In this document: positions 12,209 through 22,889 of the stretch, piece by piece
Position numbering within the stretch: the stretch's first letter is position 1
Layout of the letters: each line of letters starts with the position of its first letter
Origin: Halicephalobus mephisto
Lineage: Eukaryota; Nematoda; Chromadorea; Rhabditida; Panagrolaimidae
Direction of reading: 5' to 3'
Assembly (NCBI GenBank): GCA_009193035.1
Contig: SWDT01000076.1
Span: 62,001 to 126,000 of the forward strand
DNA length: 64,000 nt
Position numbers and translations under genes: made by a program
Notes under the pieces: model-generated
Database searches by the model: none
Told to the model about the DNA's origin: nothing
Seen by the model: the letters and a program-made list of their open reading frames with translations, nothing else

Positions 12209-13565
12209 ATAATAGTGCAGAAGTATGCCTGTTGTTTACCACTTAGGGCGTTTCTTTTCGAGACCGTGTCCTCTGTTTTCCTTACTCAATAGCCAGTTCA
12301 CACATCGATATAACAATTTTGACATCTGGTTATTAGTCCTCAAGGGTTGGTACTTTTGTATCCATTTTTTGATTTAGAAAGCTTCAAATGCAGCTGGTAA
12401 GAATATGATAGAAAATGATTATGAAACTGTCACCAAGGTTACTGTAATTTTTAAAAAGTTTTCAAAATTTGTGTCGGGACTATTTTAAAAAATAATTTTT
12501 ACATATGAATGATTACGGAATTTCCAAGCGGAATCAAAGTTATTATTTAAATTACTGTAATTTTTAAAAAATTCTAAAAAATTGAAAATTTATATTTTAG
12601 AAATTTTTGTAAAATTTAAATTAAAAAAATAAATTTGTTCTAAAAATACAAAATTACTTTTTTTCTAAATTTAATATCGTTATTATGTCCAATTTCCAGC
12701 TGTTTAAAAAATGAAAGAAAAAACCTAGTATCCATGGAGATTTCAACTTCATGTCAGAAGCCAAAATTTTTTTCTTAAAAAAATAATTTTTCGAATTTTT
12801 TTAAAAATTATTTTTTTCAAATTTTTTAAAAATTATTTTCTTTAATTTAAAAAAAAATTATTTTTCGAATTTTTTTTAAAATAATTTTCTTAAATTTTTT
12901 AAATTATAATTTTTTAACTTTTTTAAAAATAATTTTTCGAATTTTTTTAAAAATTATTGTTTAATTTTTTTAAAAAAATATGTTTTTCAAATTTTTTAAA
13001 AATTATTTTCTTTAATTAAAAAAAGTCTTTTTTTCCAATTTTTTTTAAAATTATTTTCTTAAATTTTTTAAATTATAATTTTTTAACTTTTTCCTTTATT
13101 TTTTTAAAAATAATTTTTTTTCGATTTTTTTACAAATTTAGTTGTTTAAAGTTGCTCCACCTATTTTGATTTATTTCGTTTTGAACGTTGAAGAGTACAA
13201 AATTGGTATAAAAAAGACCCACCTTTCGGGCAATTGGGATGAAACAAGTTTCACGAAAGATTCCCTTTCTTGTTTTCGGTTGTTCGACCTTTAGTAGACG
13301 AATTTCATTTTTATAAATATTAAATTTTAAAAAATAGTCCAGATACGAAATTTTTAATTTAAAATTTTTGATATTTTCAAAATTAAAAATATTTTTTTAA
13401 ATTTTTAAAATTTAAAATTTTTCTTAATTTTTAAAACTTAAAATTTAAATTTTTTTTTAATTTTTAAATTTTAAAAATTTAAAATTTTTCTTAATTTTTA
13501 AAATTTAAAATTAAATTTTTTAAAATACTTTTGACGCGAAATTTTGAAATTCGTAATTTTTGATA
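12209..13565. other. AT-only low-complexity spacer
   Basis: From about 12560 to 13560 the sequence is almost entirely runs of A and T with alternating TTTTTAAAAATTATTTTT words. I see no coding or RNA signal. A short mixed-composition piece (13140-13320) has no recognisable feature. Confidence 0.6.
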
Positions 13566-15516
13566 CAAGCAAAGGTAGCCCGCCTTTGGCGGGCCCTTTG
13601 CTGTTAAAAGAAGTCACTTTTATTCTTCAGAATATCTTTGGTCAATTTAACATTTATGTACACTTATTTAAATTTTGTACATTATATCATATTTTAATAT
13701 AAGCGACGAAGCTTCCCTACGGCAGGCTTTGCAAAACTTTTTGCTTATGCTATTATGAATTTATAAGTAGTGATTGCATTTCTTTTCATCACAAAGTTTA
13801 GACAATAGCTAAATAACAAACATCACGACAATAAAACTACTTTAAGACGCATTCTACGTAATTTTTGACTTTCCGACACAAAAATTTAGAAATTGAGAAT
13901 AGGTTGTGGTTAAATAATGAAAAATGGGATACTTTGATGAAAAATTCATTAGTATTAAAACCTTCGAGTCAGAACCTTAGGGTAAGGGGGTACGGGGTCA
14001 GGGAATTGAATTTTTTAAATTCGAAAATCAAGTTATTTTCGCTGTAGAACTATCTTGGTGCTTCAAAACAGGTTTTCCCACATCGAAATAGTGAAATAAT
14101 AAAATTCTCTGTAAGCCCCTACTGCTTTTAAGATAGAAATAGAAAGAATATTATTAATCTTTACTGAAAATAATAAGACACAGACAATAAACATGTATCA
14201 CACACCAGACTACTGAGGGTCTGACTCACTTTCTATAGTATTCTATGATCCCTGATATTCAAGTTATCCCTTCAAGTGCTCTCTTTATAGTATAGTTTTC
14301 TACCCTAACATAGAAAAGCCATTTAGTAGTGGTCCTAGAGCGAAAATAACTTCATTTTTGAATTCTTTATGCTGGAAAATCCGATATCTTACCATATATT
14401 TATGAGTTAACCTGGGCTTTTAATAGCCTTACCCTGAGGTTTTGACTTAATGTCAACATCAGTGAATTTCTGATGCCAGGAAACCCTACACTTGCTCACT
14501 CATTAGTGATTTATTGTCGAATTTATGTATATTAGTACTCGATTATCTCCATACTCCCATCCCGGTGTCCTAACCTAAGAACCTTATCATTTTCTTTTAT
14601 TTGCACACCTAAAAATCCTATAATTGATCATTCATTTCACATCCTTTTCTTAAATTTTAAACCCTTGACTCCGGGATTCTAAGTTAAAAACCTCACCACC
14701 AATGAATTCCGTAACTGCTAAAAAATCCTATAATCAACATTTTTCATCTCTAATAAGTAATTTCTTGATTAACAAAATGCTATTCTTAACCTCTCAAACA
14801 ACGGTCAGAAGTAGTTTTTCTGATGCAGATTGTTTCGGACACAACACTGATATCGCATCCTATTTTGCATTATAGGGAACCTTAATGACCTTACTGTTTG
14901 TTAGATATTAATAAACAAAACAACAGGAAAACAGACTTCAGAATTCCCGTTGAGACGCGACTTCAAAAATCAGTGTCCAAAGAAAAGTTGGAGATCTCTG
15001 AAGATAGATATGATTTTAAAAGGAAATAAAGTTAATTGAACTTCATCTAATGGGGTTATAGCTTTTCAAACTTTAGAATCCAGGACTCCTAATCTCTGGA
15101 TTCTAAAGTCTAACCCTTGATTTTGGTATCAAGATTGAGAATCTACCGGTCCCATTACCCCCATTCTAACACACCGTTTATCAATATTAAAGACCTAAAT
15201 TTTTGTGCCGGAAGTTTATTTTTATGTCACACCTTCTGAAGGAAAAGATTTGGGGAATGCACGTGAGCTCAAATCGTAGACCTTAAAAAGCTCTGAATAG
15301 TTATAGTATTCAGTCCCGATATGATAACTATGAAGTGAGTTATGATCGAAAGATACAGCTTTTCGCGACATACTGTATAACTGGTCATGTGAGAAAATTG
15401 GGATTGGTAAAATAGAGTTCAATTCAACTGAAGATCTATCCCTAACTTTTGTTAATTATCATGGCAGATGCTAATCTGATGAAGAATTGTTTTCTTTAAA
15501 TTTGATAGGAAAATTG

Positions 15517-15731
15517 GGTACTTATGGGTTATACGCACATATCCTAATTTAGCTTAGCCTAAACCTAATCCCAAGCCTAAGTTCAGCCCAAGAAACTTAA
15601 ATCTAATTTAACTATATCTCGCGATATTGTTTGTATTTTTATTTGAAATTGTTACTTCATCTAACAATATATGTTAAAATTCACTAAAACTTTTTGCGCC
15701 AAGACCTGTGTGCGTATAACCCATAAGTACC
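15517..15731. mobile_element. 215-bp MITE nested in the left Helitron (8-bp TSD)
   Basis: A 23-base terminal inverted repeat starting GGTACTTATGGGTTATACGC occupies 15517-15539 and its reverse complement 15709-15731. Directly repeated GAAAATTG flanks both ends (15509-15516 and 15732-15739), an 8-bp target-site duplication as produced by hAT-type transposases. There is no coding capacity. Confidence 0.8.
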
Positions 15732-16420
15732 GAAAATTGTCATTGCTTCCAGATATAAATGGAATTTTGAGAAGCATTAACATACTTTCCTTCATTAATT
15801 CCTATTATAATCTTACAACTAATAATATGCCTACCCATATGATTTATAATTAACCTTGTTCCACTGCATAAGCTTTTTTTAATTCTTAAGTTTCTAAGAA
15901 GTATCACAATAGCTCGTTTTCTTAGGTATAATTCATGTGGAGGATATCGACAGGAGTTGAACTGTTTAAAAATCCTAATGGAAAGTTGTTTCCATCATTT
16001 TCATCGTCATAATCGATATCATCAATGCTTTGCAAAGTTTATCTTCCCCAAGAAATCGCGCAACACTATTGTTATTATACTTAATGAGTCAAGATTTCCC
16101 GGTGTGAAGATTACTCGATCACAAACATTTCCCATATCTTTTATTGTGTTGATGTCTTCGAAGACATCTTTCACAATATTTCCTAAACCTAATAATTTTT
16201 ACGGGACCTCAAATTTCCCGTTTTCATTCTCCAAATTTCTATTCCCATCTGGACAAAAACTCTGACCATTCTCTCATTCATTACTAAATTGAAACTAATA
16301 CAGTAACTAAGTAATCACATTACTCAATCCTTCCTTTCATACTCTCACATCCTTGCAAAAAATAGCTTAGTTATATCGAAGGTATAAAATGTGGATAGAC
16401 AACAAAAGGAAAAGTGATTT

Positions 16421-16494
16421 GTTCGTGTGAGGGATCGAACCACAGGCATACTAATTTCTCAAGGCAGCGCGCAGACCACTGCGCCAAAAATGTA
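16421..16494 (-). other. tRNA-like Pol III promoter inside the left Helitron
   Basis: The minus strand carries a perfect box A (TGGCGCAGTGG), a perfect 4-bp D stem (GCGC/GCGC), a 7-base loop TTGAGAA with a GAG anticodon position, and a perfect box B (GGTTCGATCCC). The anticodon stem is only partly paired and the acceptor stem does not pair, so it is a tRNA-derived sequence and not a working tRNA. Confidence 0.55.
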
Positions 16495-16719
16495 AAAAAC
16501 GCGTCCGTTATAAATTGACCACCCCACCGGATTTCGTAATCAAATTAGGAAATCCACGTAAATCCCCATAGGATTTCAGTGATTTTTATATTACTTCAAA
16601 GGTCTCAATATGAACTTAAAGAAAATCAACAATTAAAAAATCCCTATCGCAAAATGGCTTTGTTATTAATTTTTTTTGAATTTCCGCACAAACCACTTCT
16701 GTCTTTTATAATAGTATGA

Positions 16720-17093
16720 TTTTTTGGCTTTCTATGGATTTTAAATATCCTTTAAATTCTACTTACTCTTTTATAAAAATTAAAAATGAATTTTTTGAAA
16801 ATTGTCCTGACGCGAAATTTTAGAACTCGTTTGAAATTACAGTATCCTAAATGATGATTTTAGCTTCACTCGATAATTTTGTAATAAACATTTTGGAATT
16901 TTTTAAATAAATCTGAAAATTTCTAAATTAACTAAATAATGCACAGAACGGCCTACTTGCCCTCAGGCACTGGTGACTATATGTCGGAATATTTGTGAAT
17001 TTCGAAAAAAATCATAACTCGAATTACCGTAATCTTTTTCGATGATGGATTATTTTGTTTATAAAAATTTTACTTTTTTTAGATCGATCAAAA
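16720..17093. promoter_or_regulatory. 5' flank of the bestrophin gene
   Basis: Spacer between the left Helitron and the bestrophin start. A TTTTTTTAG tract ends at 17082, 11 bases before the ATG. It could be a trans-splice (SL) acceptor or the end of a 5'-UTR intron. No TATA box is obvious. Confidence 0.4.
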
Positions 17094-20000
17094 ATGACTA
17101 TTTCGTACACCTTAGATGTCTCCCAAACAAGTACCCGAAGTATCCTCAAACTACTGGGTCGCTGGAGGGGCAGTATCTGGAAAGCCGTCCTCCACCAACT
17201 CGCCATCTGGACAGCCATATACTTAGTAATCAGTGTCATATACAGGTTCATTCTTCCGGACAATTGGAGACAGTAAGTTATTTTTAATCACTTTTATTTA
17301 AAAAAACAATTTCCAAAAAATCAAAAAAAATAATTTCTAAAAATTTAAAAAAAAACAATTCCTAAAAAATTTAAAAAAAAACAATTTCCAAAAATTAAAA
17401 AAAAGTAATTTCTAAAAATCAAAAAAAGTAATTTCTAAAAAATTTTAAAAAATAATTTCCAAAAATTTTTTTTAAAAATTCCTAAAATTAAAATAATTTT
17501 GGAAAATTTATAAAAAATAAAATTATTTTTAAATTTAAACAGAATTAAAAAATTTTTTGGAAATTTAAATATTTCAAAAAAATTAAAATGTTTCAAAAAA
17601 AATTAAATATTTCAAAAAACTTAAATAATTTTAGGATTTTTGATTGGTTTGCACCGTATTTGAATGATGGCCTTCATAACCATATTCCGTTGAATTTTAT
17701 GCTCGGTTTCTTCGTTTCTTTTGTTGTTGGTCGATGGGGATCGGTACTCAATGGACTTGGATGGATCGATGAGTGGGTTTCCGTCAATAAAAAAATTTAT
17801 ATTTATTTATATTTTTATATTCATATTTTCACATTTATTTTTGTATTTATTTTTATTTTAAAAAAATTTCAAAAATTTTTATATTTATATTTTTATATCT
17901 ATTTTTTTTTAAATTTTTATATGTATTTTCTAAAAATTTTTATATTTATATTTATTTTTTTATATTTGTAATTTTTTTTTAAATTTTTATATTTATTTTT
18001 TTAAAATTTTTATATTTATTTTTGTATTTATTTTTTTAAGTTTTTAAGTTTATATTTTTATATATTTATTATTTTTATTTTTATATTTATTTTTTTTAAT
18101 TTTTATATTTATTTTTGTATATATTTTTTTAAGTTTTTATGTTTTTATGTTTATATTTTTATATTTTTATATTTTTATATTTTTATATATTTATTATTTT
18201 TATTTTTATATCTATTTTTTTTAATTTTTATATTTATTTTTGTACTTATTTCAGTGCAGCGATTAATTTCGCCGCGGTAATTCGTGGAAATGATGAACAG
18301 ACCAGAATCCTCAGAAGAACACTTATCAGATATATGGTTCTTACGCAGACTTTGGTTCTTCGTGACATCAGTTTGCAAGTTAGAAAACGGTTCCCCACAT
18401 TAGATACTTTGGTTGCCGCAGGTAAAAGATTTATTTGATTACAAATAAAAAAATCAAAACGACAAGTGCTGTAATATTTAAAAAAGTAATTTTTTTGACA
18501 CTTTGAATTCATGCGAAGAGTAAAATTAATGGGGGAATGGAAAAATAATAAATTTGAAAAATTGCGGTTAAAATCGACTCGCTCTGTCCTCTCTCTCTTC
18601 TTTTTCCTTGCTTTTTGTTCTTGTCTTCTCTCTCCTTTTTTATTCTTTTTTTCTTTTTCTCTCTGTTTTCTCTTTCTTTTCTCTCTCTCTCCTTTTCTTT
18701 CTCTTTTTCTCTATTCTTTCTTCTTCTCTCCTTTTTTATTCTTTTTTTCTTTTTCTTTTTCTTTTTCTTTTTCTTTTTCTTTTTCTTTTTCTTTTTCTTT
18801 TTCTTTTTCTTTTTCTTTTTCTTTTTCTTTTTCTTTTTCTTTTTCTTTTTCTTTTTCTTTTTCTTTTTCTTTTTCTTTTTCTTTTTCTTTCTTTCTTTTT
18901 CTCTCTTTTTCTTCTTTTTTACCTAAATTTTAAAATTTCATAAATTCGCGCTGAGAAAATTCTGCAAAAACTTTTATTTTTAATCTTTTGTAATAATTTA
19001 ACATTTTGAATTTTCTTGCAGAGAGAGGACTTTATAAAAATAGAAAAAATGGCAAATCAAGGTTTTTTTACACTTAAATTTTGGGCTTCTAAAAATTCAG
19101 CAAGAAATAAATTTGCAAAAAAATTAATTTTTAATTTTTACAGTATGATTGATAAATTTTAGGTTTACTGTACCGTGAAGAAATGGCAATAATGGAGAAA
19201 ACAACTGATGCATACACCAAATACTGGATCCCCATCGAGTGGTGTTACCGGCATTTACATGATGCAAGACATTATGGAAAAATTGGAAGCGATTTTTTAC
19301 TCGAAAAATTAACACATGAAGTTCAAGTATTCAGACACGGTCTAGCTAGTCTTCTGAAATTCGATTGGGTAATTTAAAATTTATTTTAAAATTAAAAAAT
19401 TGTTTAAAAATTTAGAAATTATATAAAATTTATTTAAAAATCTAAAACTAAAAAATTTAGAAATTATTTAAAAATTAAAAATTAAAAATTAAAAAATTAT
19501 TTTAAATTTATTTAAAAATTTAGAAATTATTTAAAAATTACTTAGAATTTATTTAAAAATGTAAAAATTAAAAAATTATTTTAAATTTATTTAAAAATTT
19601 AGAAATTATTTAAAAATTGCTTAGAATTTATTTTAAAATATAAAATTAAAAAATTATTTTAAATTTATTTAAAAATTTAGAAATTATTTTAAATTTATTT
19701 AAAAATTTAGAAATAATATTTTTGCAGGTACCTGTACCTCTACTGTATCCCCAGCTTATCTTCCTCGCTGTCAGATTGTATTTTTTCATTTGTCTTTTCA
19801 GTAGGCAATTTCTGAACTCGGATAAACACAACGGACTGTGGTTCCCTGTGGCTACGATGCTGGAATTCATCGTTTATATGTAAGCAAAAAAATAATTTAA
19901 ATTTTTATATTTTTAAAATTCTGAAATTTTTCATAATTTTGTGATTTTTAGAATTTCATAAAAATTTTTGAAAATTTTAGAATTTTATTGACATTTTTGG

Positions 20001-21080
20001 GACAACCCAGAATCTCCTAGGAGCTTTTGAAATTCTCTAAAATTTTCTGCAAAATTTTCTGCAAATTTCTGGATTTTTTTGATTTTCTTCAAGATTTTTG
20101 GGATTTTCGGAATTCTCAGAGAAGCTTCTGAAATATTTTAGAATTTCGTAAAACATATTGAAATCTCCTACAAGCTCCTAGTGGCTTTCAGAATCCCTTG
20201 AAGATTTTTAAAATATCCTAAAATACGGTAGAAATTTCAAAAATGTCCAATTTTCTAAAATCTTCAATTTTTTAAATTTAAAATTTTCTAAAATCTTCAC
20301 TTTTCTAAAATTCCCAATTTTCGAAAATCTTTTAAAAAATTTTCATTAAAATTTCTGGAAATTTCATGGCAATTTTTTAAAACTAAATTATTCCACAATT
20401 GTAGAAAATTAAAAAAACTTGTTTTAAAACAATTTATTAAAAAAATTTTTGAATTTATTCATGGAATTATTCAGGGGATGGCTGAAAGTTGCAGAAGCGT
20501 TACTGAACCCATTAGGAGAAGACGACGATGATTTAGAATGCAATTACGTCATTGACAAAAATTTGATTACCGGTTTGACCTTGGTCGATAGCGGGAACCA
20601 GCAATTGCCGCTTCTGAGGAAGGACGAATTCTGGGGCAACGACCACATAGCTCCACTGTACAGTCTGGAAGCGGCCGAACGGAGTGTCCATCCGTTCATC
20701 GGCTCTGCTTCTAGTGTAAAGTAAGTTTAATTTTTCACAATATTCTACAGTATACTTTTAGTCTTGTAAAAAATGTAAATTCAATAACCATGACTCCACA
20801 CAAAAATAAACTTGCAAAAATGTCCGAAGAAGAAATCCGAAGTCACACAAGAGTCGTCGATGTCAAAAATCACAATATTCAACACAGTGTTCTCAAGCAA
20901 ACCGCCAAAAACGAAAATCCGGACAAAACCCTCTCCAAAATCAGGAAAGGCAAAACCGGCGGATCCCTCAACCCACAACCCCCCCAGGACATCGAATCCA
21001 ACGGCAGTCCAGAGAGATTCGACGGATTAAGTCCGCGAGTCATCTCCGTCAACGACGACCGAGATATCCGACGATGGTAG
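17094..21080 (+). CDS. best: Bestrophin family anion channel
   Basis: Calcium-gated chloride/bicarbonate channel of the RFP-domain family, common in nematodes as a large paralog set. Seven exons: 17094-17272, 17635-17772, 18255-18421, 19163-19368, 19728-19879, 20475-20720, 20762-21080. Total 1407 bases, 468 residues. Family marks are the N-terminal TM with GRWRGSIWK, VVGRW (about residue 90), the invariant RFP at 151-153, YWIP, FDWVPVPLLYPQ, and the acidic calcium-clamp cluster GEDDDD (about 295-300) followed by LECNYVID. The C-terminal 100 residues are polar and probably disordered. The start ATG gives the usual short N-terminus. The gene is enclosed by two oppositely oriented Helitrons, which sit outside its coding exons. 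The paralog number cannot be assigned. Confidence 0.93.
18740..18893. repeat. (CTTTTT)n microsatellite in a bestrophin intron
   Basis: About 23-25 nearly perfect CTTTTT hexamers in the intron between exons 3 and 4, preceded by a less regular polypyrimidine stretch (18590-18740). The overlapping Phe/Ser/Leu reading frames are artefacts of this tract. Confidence 0.95.
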
Positions 21081-21275
21081 ATATTCCAACAAATACGCAT
21101 GTACTGTAGAATCATTTATAATTGAATGTAATCAATTGAAGCATTGTAATTTAATGAAAGTTAATCGTAATCGAATATAATCAACGTATTCAATTCCGAA
21201 AGTCTATAAAACAGTCAACATCAAAATCAAATTTTGCCCAAATTAATCAGATAAGTCAACTCGTGCCAAAGGCAA

Positions 21276-21683
21276 TGTCCAAATCTGCAGTCTGCTCGCA
21301 ACATTAGGACAAATTAATTGATATATTTAAACTTTCATTTATAAAAATCTCAAAATCCGCAATCTATTCTTAATAATTGAACAAATTAGTTGATATATTA
21401 AAAATTTCATTTATAAAAATCCTAAAATCCGCAATCTGCTCGCAACATTTGAACAAATTAATTGATATATTTAAACTTTCATTTATAAAAATCCCAAAAT
21501 CCGCAATCTGCTTGCAACATTAGGATAAATTAATTGATATATTTAAATTTTCATTTATAAAAATCCCAAAATCCGCAATCTATTCTTAATAATTGAACAA
21601 ATTAGTTGATATATTTAAATTTTCATTTATAAAAATCCCAAAATCCGCAATCTGCTCGCAACATTAGGACAAATTAATTGATA
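21276..21683. repeat. 72-bp tandem repeat interrupted by the right Helitron
   Basis: About six units of 72 bases, each with AAAATCCGCAATCTGCTCGC, ACAAATTAATTGATATATTTAAA and TTTCATTTATAAAAATCC. Two subtypes (CTGCTCGCAACATT and CTATTCTTAATAATT) alternate. The last unit is cut at TTGATA, where the right Helitron begins. Confidence 0.85.
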
Positions 21684-21909
21684 TCATACTATTATAAAAG
21701 ACAGAAGTGGTTTGTGCGGAAATTCAAAAAAAATTAATAACAAAGCCATTTTGCGATAGGGATTTTTTAATTGTTGATTTTCTTTAAGTTCATATTGAGG
21801 CCTTTGGAGTAATATAAAAATCACTGAAATCCTATCGGGATATGCGTGGATTTCCTAATTTAATTACGAAATCCGGTGGGGTGGTCAATTTATAACGAGC
21901 GCGTTTTTT

Positions 21910-21982
21910 GCATTTTTGGCGCAGTGGTCTGCGCGCTGCCTTGAGAAATTAGTATGCCTGTGGTTCGATCCCTCACACGAAC
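21910..21982 (+). other. tRNA-like Pol III promoter inside the right Helitron
   Basis: The same box A, D stem, TTGAGAA loop and box B as in the left copy, here on the plus strand. Conservation in both copies fits common descent and does not by itself show function. Confidence 0.55.
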
Positions 21983-22674
21983 AGATCACTTTTTCTTTTG
22001 TTGTCTATCCACATTTTATACCTTCGATATAACTAAGCTATTTTTTGCAAGGATGTGAGAGTATGAAAGAAGGATTGAGTAATTGTTATTACTTAGTTAC
22101 TGTATTAGTTTCAATTTTAGTAATGAATGAGAGAATGGTCAGAATTTTTGTTCCAGATGGGAATAGAAATTTGGAGAATGAAAACGGGAAATTTGAGGTC
22201 CCATAAAAATTATTAGGTTTAGGAAATATTGTGAAAGATGTCTTCGAAGACATCAACACAATAAAAGATATGGGAAATGTTGTTGATCGAGTAATCTTCA
22301 CACCGGGAAATCTTGACTCATTAAGTATTAATAACAATATTGTTGCGCGATTTTTTGGGGAAAAGAAACTTTGCAAAGCATTGATGACATCGATTATGAC
22401 GATGGAAATGATGGAAATAACTTTCTATTAGGATTTTTAAATAGTTCAACTCCTGTCGAATATCCTCCACATGAATTATATTTAAGAAAATAAGCTATTG
22501 TGATACTTCTTAGAAACTTAAGAGTTAAAAAAAGCTTATGCAGTGGAACAAGGTTAATTATAAATCATATGGGTAGGCATATTATTAGTTGTAAGGTTAT
22601 AATAGGAATTAATGAAGGAAAGTATGTAATGTTTCTCAAAATTCCATTTATATCTTGAAGCAATGACAATTTTC

Positions 22675-22889
22675 GGTACTTATGGGTTATACGCACACAG
22701 GTCTTGGCGCAAAAAGTTTTAGTGAATTTTAACATATATTGTTAGATGAAGTAACAATTTCAAATAAAAATAGAAACAATATCGCGAGATATAGTTAAAT
22801 TAGATTTAAATTTCTTGGGCTGAACTTAGGCTTGGGATTAGGTTTAGGCTAAGCTAAATTAGGATATGTACGTATAACCCATAAGTACC
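22675..22889. mobile_element. 215-bp MITE nested in the right Helitron
   Basis: Counterpart of the MITE at 15517-15731. The terminal inverted repeats begin GGTACTTATGGG, and CAATTTTC (reverse complement of the other copy's duplication) flanks both ends. Its presence at the same site in both Helitrons shows that it inserted before they were copied. Confidence 0.8.

Larger units (their letters stand above)
13566..16719 (-). mobile_element. Non-autonomous Helitron-like element, left copy
   Basis: Read on the minus strand, it begins TCATACTATTATAAAAGACAG, flanked 5' by a host A (complement of 16720). It ends with a GC-rich hairpin (GCCCGCC-loop-GGCGGGC, 13578-13594), then TACCTTTGCTTG and a host T. 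That is the Helitron plan: 5' TC, a 3' hairpin about 12 bases from the end, insertion between A and T. The terminal CTTG departs from the usual CTRR. The longer arms AGCAAAGG/CCTTTGCT extend the palindrome to 13568-13602. No Rep/helicase ORF is present. It is nearly identical to the copy at 21684-24832 in opposite orientation. Confidence 0.75.

Noticed and set aside
16421..16494. Functional tRNA-Leu (GAG anticodon)
   Set aside because: The acceptor stem does not pair, two anticodon-stem pairs are missing and the long variable arm of tRNA-Leu is absent.
18511..18943. Three overlapping Phe/Ser/Leu-rich ORFs
   Set aside because: They read through the CTTTTT microsatellite inside a bestrophin intron and have no domain content.
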